Shown: one piece after another, positions 14,375 to 22,738 of the stretch | Layout of the letters: every line of letters begins with the position of its first letter | Position numbering within the stretch: the first letter of the stretch is position 1 | Source of the DNA: an uncultured bacterium | GTDB lineage: Bacteria; Bacillota; Clostridia; Oscillospirales; CAG-272 | Length of the DNA: 47,500 nt | NCBI GenBank assembly: GCA_945920215.1 | Contig: CAMEJM010000012.1 | Coordinates: forward strand, 1 to 47,500 | Reading direction: 5' to 3' | Notes under the pieces: generated by a model | The model's input: the letters and a program-made list of their open reading frames with translations, nothing else | Told to the model about the DNA's origin: nothing | The model's database searches: none | Program-made: the position numbers and the translations under genes

Positions 14375-15064
14375 ATGATTTTTCTCTTGGAAGACGACGA
14401 CAGCATCCGGGAACTGATTTGTTATTCCCTGAGCAAGACGGGAATGGAGGCGCGCGGGTTCGCCACCCCCGCCGCTTTTCGGAATGCCCTGCGAGAGCAG
14501 GTGCCGGAATTGCTGCTGCTTGACATCATGCTGCCGGAGCAGGACGGTATTTCGGTCCTGCGGCAATTGCGCGCGGAGGAACGCACCCGGCGCCTCCCCG
14601 TCATTATGCTGACGGCGAAGTCCACGGAATTCGACAAGGTTTCCGCCCTTGACGCGGGCGCGGACGATTATATCACAAAACCGTTCGGCGTCATGGAACT
14701 GCTGGCGCGCGTCAAAGCCCTGCTCCGCAGGACGGGAAAAGAAGAAAAAGCAGATACGGAAAAGCCGACCTATACCGTCGGCCCTCTGACCGTAAACTGC
14801 GCGGCGCACACCGTCTGCGCCGCAGGACGGGACGTACAACTGACCTATAAAGAGTTTGAGTTGCTCACCTTTCTTTTGGAACACCGCGGGACGGTACTTA
14901 CGCGCGACATGATTCTCCAGTCTGTCTGGGGCTATGAATTCGACGGTGAAAACCGCACCGTGGACGTCCATATCCGCACGCTCCGTCAGAAGCTCGGCAG
15001 CGAGTGCGGGGCGCTGATTGAGACGGTCCGCGGGCTTGGCTACAAAATCGGAGGAAGTCTATGA
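14375..15064 (+). CDS. phoP: PhoP/PhoB-type response regulator
   Basis: The 229-residue protein has a receiver domain (acidic EDDD at residues 6-9, phospho-acceptor Asp50 in LLLLDIMLP, Thr/Lys switch TAKST and TKPFG) and a PhoB/OmpR winged helix at the C-terminus (LTYKEFELLTFLLEH ... VRGLGYKIG). With the kinase whose ATG overlaps its stop (ATGA), it forms a two-component system. PHO-box repeats before the operon and before the phosphate cotransporter gene identify it as the phosphate-starvation pair by inference. AAAGGAGG precedes the ATG. Confidence 0.88.
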   Translation: MIFLLEDDDSIRELICYSLSKTGMEARGFATPAAFRNALREQVPELLLLDIMLPEQDGISVLRQLRAEERTRRLPVIMLTAKSTEFDKVSALDAGADDYITKPFGVMELLARVKALLRRTGKEEKADTEKPTYTVGPLTVNCAAHTVCAAGRDVQLTYKEFELLTFLLEHRGTVLTRDMILQSVWGYEFDGENRTVDVHIRTLRQKLGSECGALIETVRGLGYKIGGSL

Positions 15065-16710
15065 CAAAAGCGATATTCCGCAGCATTCTACTGGTTTCGC
15101 TTGCCGTGCTGCTGGTAAGTCTGTTCACCATTTTCGGGATTACATATTCCTACTACAACAGTCAGCTGCGCGCCGAAATGCGGCAGGAGGCAGTCTATGT
15201 GGCAGCCGGGCTGCAGGAGAGCGGCGAAGCGTATCTGGAGCGCCTCAAAGACAGCGATATGCGCCTGACGTGGGTGGCGGCGGACGGCACCATCCTCTAT
15301 GACAACAAAGCCGACCCCGCGCAGATGGGCAACCACCGCGACCGCGAAGAGATTGCAACGGCGCTCTCCGAGGGGGAAGCATATGCCACCCGAAAATCCG
15401 ATACCCTTTCCGAGAGAACCGTGTATTACGCCGTCAGGCTCGGAGACGGAACGGTGTTGCGCATTTCCAGTACACAGTATTCCCTGTGGGTCGTTATTTT
15501 CAGCATGATGCAGCCCATTCTGATCGTCTGCGCGGTTGCCCTGCTGTGCGCGGCGCTGATTGCCGTGCGGCTCTCTCACAAAATCGTCGACCATGTGGCG
15601 GAGATTGATCTTGACCACCCGACAGACGTCCCCGTTTACCCGGAGCTGTCCCCGATTGTCAACCGTTTGTGCGTACAGAACCGTAAGATCGCGCGCCAAA
15701 TGGCGGAGCTGACTGCCAAGCAGAATGAGTTCAATACCATATCCGGCAATATGAACGAGGGGATCATCATCATCAACTCCCAGGCGGAAATTCTGAGCTG
15801 CAACCGCAGCGCTCTCACCGTCTTTCACGTAACGGGCGAAACGCCTAAAAGCGTCCTTGCGCTGGATGATTCCGACGATTTTCGCGAAGCGATCGCACAG
15901 GCGCTGTCCGGCAGGAACGGATACGGATGCCGCGAGGTCGGCGGGCGCTATTTCAGCATCATGACGACCCCGGTGACCAACAGTGACGGCACGGTGGACG
16001 GCGCGCTGATTTTTATCCAGGACGAAACCGAAAAGGAGGCGCGGGACGCCCTGCGCCGTGAATTCACCTCGAATGTGTCTCATGAACTCAAAACCCCGCT
16101 GACCTCCATTTCCGGCTTTGCCGAACTGATGATGAACGGCATGACGGACGGCGAAGAAACCAAGCATTTTGCGGGCAACATTTACCGCGAAGCGCGGCGC
16201 CTGATCACCCTGGTGGAGGACATCATCCGTCTGTCCCGCCTTGACGGCAATGAGGTGGAATACGAACGGGAGCCTGTGTCCCTCAAAGCCCTCTCCCGCG
16301 ACGTTCTCGAGCGTCTTGCCCCCATTGCGGCGCAAAAGCAGGTCACCCTGCAATGCACGGGCGACGACGGCACGCCGGAGAGCAACCCCTCTCTTCTGGA
16401 GGAGATCCTATACAACCTGTGCGACAACGCCATCAAATACAACCGACCGGGTGGCAGTGTGGAAGTCAGAATCACCGCCGGGGACGGTCATCCTGTCGTG
16501 CAGGTCATTGACACGGGTATCGGCATTGCGCCCGAGGAGCAAAGCCGCGTTTTCGAGCGCTTCTACCGCGTAGACAAGAGCCATTCCCGCGAGGTCGGGG
16601 GCACAGGACTCGGACTCTCGATTGTCAAGCACGGCGCGGCGCGGCTCGGTATTCAGATCGACTTGAAGAGCGCCCTCGGCAGCGGCACGACCGTGACCCT
16701 GACCTTTTAA
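15061..16710 (+). CDS. phoR: PhoR-type sensor histidine kinase
   Basis: The 549-residue membrane kinase has a first transmembrane helix at about residues 7-30, an extracytoplasmic sensor region (about 31-140), and a second helix at about 143-165. A linker and a PAS domain follow (about 220-330), then the dimerisation/phosphoacceptor domain with NVSHELKTPLTSISGFAEL (His near 341). The ATPase domain has N-box LCDNAIKYN, G1 VIDTGIGIAPEEQ, F-box FERFYRV and G2 GGTGLGLSIVKH. Layout and length match PhoR of Firmicutes. It overlaps phoP by 4 bases. A GC-rich hairpin follows it. Confidence 0.88.
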   Translation: MTKAIFRSILLVSLAVLLVSLFTIFGITYSYYNSQLRAEMRQEAVYVAAGLQESGEAYLERLKDSDMRLTWVAADGTILYDNKADPAQMGNHRDREEIATALSEGEAYATRKSDTLSERTVYYAVRLGDGTVLRISSTQYSLWVVIFSMMQPILIVCAVALLCAALIAVRLSHKIVDHVAEIDLDHPTDVPVYPELSPIVNRLCVQNRKIARQMAELTAKQNEFNTISGNMNEGIIIINSQAEILSCNRSALTVFHVTGETPKSVLALDDSDDFREAIAQALSGRNGYGCREVGGRYFSIMTTPVTNSDGTVDGALIFIQDETEKEARDALRREFTSNVSHELKTPLTSISGFAELMMNGMTDGEETKHFAGNIYREARRLITLVEDIIRLSRLDGNEVEYEREPVSLKALSRDVLERLAPIAAQKQVTLQCTGDDGTPESNPSLLEEILYNLCDNAIKYNRPGGSVEVRITAGDGHPVVQVIDTGIGIAPEEQSRVFERFYRVDKSHSREVGGTGLGLSIVKHGAARLGIQIDLKSALGSGTTVTLTF

Positions 16711-16749
16711 TTTGCCGCCCTTTCCCTACCCCATACCCACAACATGATA

Positions 16750-16782
16750 CGGAGCGCCGCGATACAGCGGCGCTCCGCGTTT
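16750..16782 (+). terminator. Terminator after phoR
   Basis: Perfect 11-bp stem CGGAGCGCCGC (16750-16760) with 16767-16777, 6-base loop, then CGTTTTC. Confidence 0.75.
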
Positions 16783-16867
16783 TCTTCCGGCGCCTTTTGC
16801 TGCACACAAGCACACCTTTTCCCGGCGCGGCATACCGTACAGTAAAAGAAAAAAGGAGGCGGGTGCC

Positions 16868-18007
16868 ATGGAGCACGGGCACGCGTGGGCAGAGATAGAC
16901 ATGGGGGCGGCGGCGGAAAATTACCGTACCTTACGCGCCCTGACTGCCGCAAAGTCAAAGTTCTGCTGTGTGGTAAAGGCAAACGCCTACGGGCACGGCG
17001 CCCTGCCGCTTTCCCTTTTGTGGCAGGGGCTGGGGGCGGACGCATTTGCCGTGGCGGACATTGAGGAGGCGGAGGAGCTTCGCCGCGGCGGAATTTCACG
17101 CCCCATACTGATTTTGGGCTACACGCCGCCCGAGGAAGCGGCGCGGCTTGCAGCGCTCGCCCTGACGCAATGCGTCTATTCTCTCTCTTACGCGCGGGAA
17201 CTGAACGCCGCGGCGGAGGCGCATGGTGTGACCCTGCCGGTGCACATCAAGCTGGACAGCGGCATGGGACGTATCGGCTTCCGCTGCGGTGGGGAGGGCG
17301 ACGACTCTCCCTTGGGGGCGCGCGAGGTCCTTTCGCTTCCGCACCTGTCCGTGCGCGGCGTTTTCACGCATTTCGCGGTGGCGGACGAGGGAGAAGCAGG
17401 GCGAGCCTATACCCAAGAGCAGTACAGGGCTTTCACAGACGCGGCTTCCTATCTGGAGGGCGCCGCCGGTAGGGTGCTCACCCGCCACTGCGCCAACAGC
17501 GCGGCGCTGCTCTCTTACCCCGCCGCGCACTGCGATATGGTGCGGTGCGGTATCGCGCTGCTCGGGGTTGATCCGACCGTACAGGCAGCCGCCTCTCCTC
17601 GCTTGCGCCCGGTCATGCGCCTGAAAACCACCGTCATCCACTGCAAGCAAATGCACCGCGGGGAGAGTATCGGATACGGGCGCAGCTACGTTCTTCCGTG
17701 CGACAAATACATTGCCACCCTGCCGGTCGGATATGCGGACGGCGTGGCGCGGAGCTGGGCAGCGGGCGGTGTGGAAGTCGCCGTCCGAGGGGTACTCTGC
17801 CCTCTTGTCGGGCGGGTCAGTATGGATCAATGCACGGTGGACGTCAGCGGCGTGCCCGATCTGCGCATAGGCGAGGAAGCGGTTCTGTTCGGCGGCGCCG
17901 ACAGCCTGTCGGCGCCCGAAATCGCGCTGCGGGCGGGCACCATCCCCTATGAAGTATTCTGCGGAATCGGCAGGCGGGTCAAGCGCCTGCAAACCGGCGG
18001 GGCGTGA
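16868..18007 (+). CDS. alr: Alanine racemase
   Basis: The 379-residue PLP enzyme converts L- to D-alanine for peptidoglycan. The PLP lysine is Lys37 in VVKANAYGHG, the second catalytic base is the tyrosine in ESIGYGRSY (about residue 268), and phosphate and ring contacts appear in GRVSMDQCTVDV. Length is normal. AAAGGAGG lies 9 bases before the ATG, and a clean terminator follows. In many Firmicutes alr adjoins mazEF (ndoAI-ndoA); here the mazF homologue is 12.5 kb away. Confidence 0.95.
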   Translation: MEHGHAWAEIDMGAAAENYRTLRALTAAKSKFCCVVKANAYGHGALPLSLLWQGLGADAFAVADIEEAEELRRGGISRPILILGYTPPEEAARLAALALTQCVYSLSYARELNAAAEAHGVTLPVHIKLDSGMGRIGFRCGGEGDDSPLGAREVLSLPHLSVRGVFTHFAVADEGEAGRAYTQEQYRAFTDAASYLEGAAGRVLTRHCANSAALLSYPAAHCDMVRCGIALLGVDPTVQAAASPRLRPVMRLKTTVIHCKQMHRGESIGYGRSYVLPCDKYIATLPVGYADGVARSWAAGGVEVAVRGVLCPLVGRVSMDQCTVDVSGVPDLRIGEEAVLFGGADSLSAPEIALRAGTIPYEVFCGIGRRVKRLQTGGA

Positions 18008-18020
18008 CCCCGCCTTTTTT
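17996..18020 (+). terminator. Terminator after alr
   Basis: GGCGGGG / CCCCGCC stem, CGTGA loop, then TTTTTT; the stem overlaps the alr stop codon. Confidence 0.88.
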
Positions 18021-18073
18021 ATATATGGATAGATACGTGTGTCTTTTACCGAATACTTTACAACGGCGTTTGA

Positions 18074-18129
18074 TTTAACCTGTATTTAACATGACTATAC
18101 CCGTGGATTTAACACAGACCCTATATAAT
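18074..18129 (+). promoter_or_regulatory. PHO box and promoter of the Na/Pi cotransporter gene
   Basis: TTTAAC at 18074-18079, 18085-18090 and 18108-18113 (spacings 11 and 23), with a decayed copy (TATACC, 18096) between, then -10 TATAAT at 18124-18129. No -35 box. This is a typical PhoP-activated arrangement. Confidence 0.75.
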
Positions 18130-18178
18130 AAGATTCAAGATAAAATAATGTTATTATTCGGAAAGAGGTCTGACGGAT

Positions 18179-19960
18179 ATGGATTTTTTCGACGCACTGA
18201 CCCTGCTCGGCGGTCTTGCCCTTTTCCTGTTCGGTATGCACGTGATGGGAGAGGCGCTGGAAAAGCAGGCGGGCGGGAAGCTAAAGCGCTTTTTATCCAC
18301 ACTGACAAGCAATCCCGTCAAGGGGTTCCTCCTCGGAATGTCCGTCACGGCGGTGATACAATCCTCCTCAGCGACGACCGTCATGGTGGTGGGGCTTGTC
18401 AGCGCGGGTGTGATGACCCTGCGGCAATCCGTCAACATCATCATCGGCGCCAACGTGGGTACCACGGTCACGGCGTGGCTTCTGTCCCTGACGGGGATTG
18501 AGTCCGATAATTTCTTTATCAGTCTCCTCAAGCCCTCCTCCTTTACGCCCGTGCTCGGAATTGTCGGCGTCGGGCTGCTTCTGATGAGCAAAAGCTCCAA
18601 GAGCAAAGGCATCGGCACTGTACTCATCGGCTTTGCGACCCTGATGTTCGGCATGGAAACCATGTCGGGCGCGGTCAGCGGGCTGAAAGACGTCCCCGCG
18701 TTCGGAGAACTTCTGCTGAAGTTTTCCAACCCTGTCCTCGGCGTTCTTGCGGGCGCGCTCCTCACCGCCGTGATACAGTCTTCCTCCGCCTCGGTCGGCA
18801 TTCTGCAAGCCCTCTGCTCCACCGGCATGGTCACCTATGCCTCTGTCATTCCCATCATCATGGGGCAGAATATCGGCACCTGTATCACCGCGTTGATCTC
18901 CTCTGTCGGGGCGACCAAAGAAGCCAAGCGCACCGCCATGGTACATCTGTACTTCAATCTGATCGGCTCCCTGCTCTGCCTCGTGGTCTTCTACGTCCTC
19001 AATGCCATCTTTGCCTTCCCGTTCGTTGCTCTGGCGGCAAGCGAGATGGGAATCGCGGTGATTCATTCCGCTTTCAATATCATCTGCACGCTGATCCTGC
19101 TGCCCTGCGGCGGACTTTTGGCAAAGCTCGCCACCCTCACCGTCAGAAGCGCGCCCGAAAAAGAAGAATTCCGCCTTTTGGACGAAAGACTTCTCGCTAC
19201 TCCTGCGGTTGCCCTGGAGCGTTGCCGCGCCACCACCGTCAACATGGCGGAGGACGCTGTCGGCTCCCTTTCGCAAGCTATGGACAATCTGTTCAACTGT
19301 CAGAACAAGGCGGCGCAGAGCATCCGCGACAGCGAAACGCGCGTGGACGAATACGAGGACAAAATCGGCTCCTATTTGGTACGTATCTCCGCCGAGCCGC
19401 TTTCGGATCAGGACAGCCGCGTCACAACCCAGCTTCTCCGCCTGATAGGCGACTTTGAGCGGATTTCCGACCATGCCGTCAATCTTGTGGAATCCGCCGA
19501 GGAAATGCGGGACAAAGGAATTGCTTTCTCTCCCGACGCGCAGCGGGAGCTGACCGTCATGACCGCCGCTGTCCGTGAAATTCTCGAAATCACCCTACGG
19601 GCGTTCCGCGACGGCGATATGGCGCAAGCCATGCAGGTGGAGCCGCTGGAACAGGTTGTGGACCTGCTCAAAAAGCAAATCCGCCTGAATCATACGCTCC
19701 GCATCCGCAAGAACGAATGCACCATCGAGCACGGATTTGTTCTTTCCGATATTTTGACGAATCTGGAGCGGGTCTCCGACCATTGCTCCAACATCGCCGC
19801 CTGCCTGCTTGAAATGTCCCGCCACGAGGCGCTTGATCTTCACAAATACCTGGAGGACTATAAGTCCAACAACCAATACTTTGACGAGGAATACAAAAAA
19901 TTCCGGAAGAAGTACAGTCTCCTGCCGGACACACAGCCCCCGGCTCCGCAACCTGTTTGA
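18179..19960 (+). CDS. Na/Pi cotransporter family protein with C-terminal PhoU-like domain
   Basis: The 593-residue protein has the duplicated NptA/PNaS transport core with the two signature repeats AVIQSSSATTVM (about residue 60) and AVIQSSSASVGI (about 203). About eight membrane helices reach to residue 320. A cytoplasmic helical region (about 345-570) follows, with two PhoU-like three-helix repeats (LLRLIGDFERISDHAVNLVE and LTNLERVSDHCSNIAACLLE). It should take up phosphate with sodium. The PHO box in front indicates induction at low phosphate, probably by the PhoPR pair two genes upstream. GAAAGAGG precedes the ATG. Confidence 0.93.
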   Translation: MDFFDALTLLGGLALFLFGMHVMGEALEKQAGGKLKRFLSTLTSNPVKGFLLGMSVTAVIQSSSATTVMVVGLVSAGVMTLRQSVNIIIGANVGTTVTAWLLSLTGIESDNFFISLLKPSSFTPVLGIVGVGLLLMSKSSKSKGIGTVLIGFATLMFGMETMSGAVSGLKDVPAFGELLLKFSNPVLGVLAGALLTAVIQSSSASVGILQALCSTGMVTYASVIPIIMGQNIGTCITALISSVGATKEAKRTAMVHLYFNLIGSLLCLVVFYVLNAIFAFPFVALAASEMGIAVIHSAFNIICTLILLPCGGLLAKLATLTVRSAPEKEEFRLLDERLLATPAVALERCRATTVNMAEDAVGSLSQAMDNLFNCQNKAAQSIRDSETRVDEYEDKIGSYLVRISAEPLSDQDSRVTTQLLRLIGDFERISDHAVNLVESAEEMRDKGIAFSPDAQRELTVMTAAVREILEITLRAFRDGDMAQAMQVEPLEQVVDLLKKQIRLNHTLRIRKNECTIEHGFVLSDILTNLERVSDHCSNIAACLLEMSRHEALDLHKYLEDYKSNNQYFDEEYKKFRKKYSLLPDTQPPAPQPV

Positions 19961-20060
19961 TTTTCTATTTCAGGATAAGCGAAAAGGCTCCCTAAATATT
20001 TGATATTTGTTGGACATTAGAAATAAAATCAATTAATTTCATTTAAAAAATAGTGAGTTC

Positions 20061-20107
20061 ATAAAAAAGGCTTCCTTTCGTTCAATACAGCGAAAAAGGA
20101 AGCCTTT
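20061..20107 (-). terminator. Terminator of the HxlR regulator gene
   Basis: Stem AAAGGCTTCCTTTCG (20066-20080) with 20091-20107, followed on the minus strand by TTTTTTAT. The stretch 19961-20060 is AT-rich with nothing else recognisable and marks the left edge of the AT-richer island. Confidence 0.8.
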
Positions 20108-20111
20108 CATT

Positions 20112-20438
20112 TTATAAACTTGCCTTATATTCTGTTCCCCAAACGTGCATAGCGTCAAGAATGGGTTTCAACGTTTTACCGAGTTCGGAAAGAGAATATT
20201 CGACACGAGGCGGAACTTCGGCAAAGACTTCTCTCTCTATAAGTCCGTCATCTTCCAAAGCACGAAGATTGTCGGTTAAAACTTTCTTGCTTATTCCCGG
20301 AACGGTCTTTACGAAGTCGGTAAATCTTTGCTTCCCATTATACACCAGATTACGGATAATCAGCAATTTCCATTTGTTTCCTATAAGTTGTACGGTTGTT
20401 GCCACGGGACATTCAGGCAATTCTTCTCTTGTCAGCAT
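20112..20438 (-). CDS. HxlR-family winged-helix transcriptional regulator
   Basis: The 108-residue protein shows the HxlR pattern: an N-terminal cysteine (ECPVATTVQLIGNKWKLLIIRNL), then RFTDFVKTVPGISKKVLTDNLRALEDDGLI and a wing VPPRVEYSLSELGKTL. Family members, such as HypR and YodB, sense electrophiles or oxidants through the N-terminal cysteine and control a divergent oxidoreductase gene. Here that gene is the NAD(P)-binding protein at 20640, and the intergenic region holds a perfect palindrome. A redox-sensing role is inferred. Confidence 0.9.
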   Translation of the reverse strand: MLTREELPECPVATTVQLIGNKWKLLIIRNLVYNGKQRFTDFVKTVPGISKKVLTDNLRALEDDGLIEREVFAEVPPRVEYSLSELGKTLKPILDAMHVWGTEYKASL

Positions 20439-20526
20439 AAGAAAACTCCATAATTTTAAGATAAAACTATTATATCAGGTAATGAAAACAAAGTCAATGG
20501 TTCAAAATAGAAACCAAGTTATAAAT

Positions 20527-20543
20527 CTATTATCAGATAATAG
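20527..20543. promoter_or_regulatory. Operator-like palindrome between the divergent genes
   Basis: CTATTATC-A-GATAATAG, a perfect 17-bp palindrome, 14 bases before the -35 box of the oxidoreductase gene. A degenerate second site (CTATTATATCAGGTAATG, 20468-20485) lies near the HxlR start. Probable HxlR-family binding sites. Confidence 0.7.
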
Positions 20544-20556
20544 AAAAGTAACGTTC

Positions 20557-20585
20557 TTGTATTCTTTTTTCGCCTTTGCTATACT
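20557..20585 (+). promoter_or_regulatory. Promoter of the NAD(P)-binding protein gene
   Basis: TTGTAT and TATACT, 17-base spacing, about 55 bases before the ATG. Confidence 0.8.
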
Positions 20586-20639
20586 TCGGGTGTAATCAAC
20601 GAGGTTACGAAATTAAATTATTCCTTTGGAGGTATTATT

Positions 20640-21281
20640 ATGAGCAAGAAAGTAGCAGTTGTATGCGCGGCAGGCAAACAGGGCAAGTTGTTGGTTGACG
20701 AAGCGGTTTCTCGCGGTTATGCCGTTACAGGATTTGTCCGTGGCAACACCAAGGTGGAAAATGCGCAGGCGAAAACGGTCGTTAAGGATCTTTTCGATTT
20801 GACAAAGGACGATTTGTCCGGATTTGACGTGGTAATCGACGCATTCGGTGCGTGGGCTCCCGAAGTTCTTCCCCTGCACAGAACGTCGCTTAAACACCTC
20901 TGCGATATATTAAGCGGAACGGATACCCGTCTTCTCGTCGTCGGCGGCGCGGGCAGTCTGTATGTGAATAAGGAGCACACCTTGCAGGTTAAGGATTTAC
21001 CCGATTTCCCTGAAATCTATAAACCGCTTGCAAACGCGCAGGGCGCGGCTCTCGAAGATTTGAGAAAGAGAAACGACGTTAAATGGACTTTCCTTTCCCC
21101 CGCAGGTAACTTTGTCGCAGACGGCGAAAGAACGGGCAAATACATTCTCGGCGGAGAAGAATACTTTGTCAACGAAAGGGGCGTGAGCGAAATCAGCTAT
21201 GCCGACTACGCTATCGCAATGATTGACGAAATCGAAAACGCAAATAATATTCAGAAAAGATTTTCGGTTATCGGAGAGTAA
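20640..21281 (+). CDS. NAD(P)-binding atypical SDR (NmrA/YwnB-like)
   Basis: The 213-residue protein starts with a Rossmann fold (KKVAVVCAAGKQGKLLVDEAVSRGYAVTGFVRG). It lacks the Tyr-x3-Lys catalytic pair of classical SDRs and continues VVIDAFGAWAP, LLVVGGAGSLYV and TFLSPAGNFVADGERTGKYILGG, the usual pattern of NAD(P)H-binding proteins of the NmrA/YwnB group. These act as redox sensors or quinone/flavin reductases. It is divergent from an HxlR regulator, GGAGG precedes its ATG, and a terminator follows. Confidence 0.87.
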   Translation: MSKKVAVVCAAGKQGKLLVDEAVSRGYAVTGFVRGNTKVENAQAKTVVKDLFDLTKDDLSGFDVVIDAFGAWAPEVLPLHRTSLKHLCDILSGTDTRLLVVGGAGSLYVNKEHTLQVKDLPDFPEIYKPLANAQGAALEDLRKRNDVKWTFLSPAGNFVADGERTGKYILGGEEYFVNERGVSEISYADYAIAMIDEIENANNIQKRFSVIGE

Positions 21282-21297
21282 ATTATTCTGCATAAAA

Positions 21298-21324
21298 GCG
21301 CAACCGATTACCGGTTGCGCTTTT
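21298..21324 (+). terminator. Terminator after the NAD(P)-binding protein gene
   Basis: GCGCAACCG / CGGTTGCGC stem with ATTAC loop, then TTTT; it ends 11 bases before the next ATG, so the next gene probably depends on readthrough or an unseen promoter. Confidence 0.8.
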
Positions 21325-21335
21325 AACTATGAATC

Positions 21336-21953
21336 ATGGAAAAGACAGAAATATTTCGATTTTTGCAAGAGCAAATTCATACAACCGCCGTAGCGACGAA
21401 TAACGAGCAAGGACTTCCCGTGACTTGCGCAATTGACATTATGGATTACGACGAAAAAGGTCTTTACTTTCTTACTGCCAAAGGCAAGAATTTCTATAAA
21501 AGATTAAAGGCAAACGGCTATCTTTCTCTTACGGGAATACAAGGCGATAACACGATGTCTTGCATTGCCGTATCCGTTTGCGGCAAAGCAAAGGAAATCG
21601 GTTTTGAACGCTTACAAAGATTGCTCGATAAAAACTCGTATATGTATGAAATCTATCCTACCAAACAATCGCGCGAAGCACTTACGGTATTTTGTATATA
21701 TGAAGGGAACGTCGAATGGTTTGACCTTTCAAAAAAGCCGATAGAACGTTTTTCCTTTTCATTCGGTAGAAGTATCGGCAGAGCAGACGGATATTATATT
21801 ACGGATAAATGTATTGGCTGCGGAAAGTGTCTTTCCTGTTGTCCGCAAAATTGTATCGTATTGAACGGGCAAAAAGCGTCTATTAGACAAGAAAACTGTT
21901 TGAATTGCGGGAATTGTATAAATGTATGTCCGAAGGAAGCGGTTATAAGGTAA
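21336..21953 (+). CDS. Flavin-binding (PNPOx-like) protein fused to a 2x[4Fe-4S] ferredoxin domain
   Basis: The 205-residue protein has an N-terminal split-barrel flavin domain of the pyridoxamine-phosphate-oxidase type (TTAVATNNEQGLPVTCAIDIM ... LYFLTAKGKNFYKRL, about residues 1-130). A bacterial ferredoxin module follows (CIGCGKCLSCCPQNCI at about 154-169 and CLNCGNCINVCPKEA at about 186-200). All eight cysteines are present. It probably moves electrons between ferredoxin-type centres and a flavin; the partner is unknown. It lies 8 bases before the macrodomain gene. Confidence 0.88.
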   Translation: MEKTEIFRFLQEQIHTTAVATNNEQGLPVTCAIDIMDYDEKGLYFLTAKGKNFYKRLKANGYLSLTGIQGDNTMSCIAVSVCGKAKEIGFERLQRLLDKNSYMYEIYPTKQSREALTVFCIYEGNVEWFDLSKKPIERFSFSFGRSIGRADGYYITDKCIGCGKCLSCCPQNCIVLNGQKASIRQENCLNCGNCINVCPKEAVIR

Positions 21954-21961
21954 GTAACGCT

Positions 21962-22738
21962 ATGGAACAAGAACAGAAAAGGATTTTTTTAATTGAGTAT
22001 TTTCTCTCGGAAAACAATTTGCAAGTGGAAATACCGACGGACGAAATTTCCCAAAAACGCTTACTGCGCGCGCTTTTTAATGTGCGTATGCCAAAAAAGG
22101 CAAGCAGTGAGTTTTTACGGATTCAGGACGAGTATTTGCAAGAAGAATTAAGGCTGAAAGGCATAACGGATGTTTCCACCCTAATGCCTATCGTTCCCGA
22201 TATTTATTTATGGAAAGGCGATATTACCACGCTGAAATGCGACGGGATAGTAAACGCTGCCAACTCGCGGCTTCTCGGTTGCTTTTGTCCTAATCACGGG
22301 TGTATAGATAATGCCATCCATACCTTTGCAGGGATTCAGTTGCGGCAGGAGTGCGCGGAAATTATAAAAGCGCAAAACGGCGAAGAACCTACGGGGACGG
22401 CGAAGATTACAAAGGCTTATAATCTGCCCTGTCGATACATTTTACACACCGTCGGTCCAATCGTTTACGATAGCCTTACCGAAAAGGACGAAAGACTGCT
22501 TGCTGACTGTTACCGTTCCTGTCTTAACCTTGCCGATAAAAACAGATTGAACAATCTTGCTTTTTGCTGTATTTCCACGGGAGAATATCACTTCCCGAAT
22601 GAAAAAGCTGCGCAAATAGCCGTTCAGACGGTAACAGATTACAAAACGCAGACGAAAAGCAAAATCCAAGTGGTATTCAACGTGTTTAAGGAGACCGATT
22701 ATGCAATCTACGCAAGAATTCTCGGAGCAACTACATAA
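21962..22738 (+). CDS. Zinc-containing macrodomain protein, probable protein-ADP-ribose hydrolase
   Basis: The 258-residue protein has an N-terminal helical region of about 75 residues, then a macrodomain starting DIYLWKGDITTLKCDGIVNAANSRLLGC. The segment GCFCPNHGCIDNAIHTFAG holds the Cys/His residues that bind zinc in the SirTM-linked macrodomain class. VNAANS, GTAKITKAYNLPCRYILHTVGP and CCISTGEYHFP form the ADP-ribose pocket. Family members remove ADP-ribose from proteins. Start 21962 is chosen (AAGG about 10 bases before); a frame from 21905 runs inside the previous gene. It overlaps the sirtuin gene by 38 bases. Confidence 0.92.
   Translation: MEQEQKRIFLIEYFLSENNLQVEIPTDEISQKRLLRALFNVRMPKKASSEFLRIQDEYLQEELRLKGITDVSTLMPIVPDIYLWKGDITTLKCDGIVNAANSRLLGCFCPNHGCIDNAIHTFAGIQLRQECAEIIKAQNGEEPTGTAKITKAYNLPCRYILHTVGPIVYDSLTEKDERLLADCYRSCLNLADKNRLNNLAFCCISTGEYHFPNEKAAQIAVQTVTDYKTQTKSKIQVVFNVFKETDYAIYARILGATT

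Noticed and set aside
18154-19474. Minus-strand frames opposite the Na/Pi cotransporter
   Set aside because: Antisense shadows; the plus strand has both QSSSA transport signatures.
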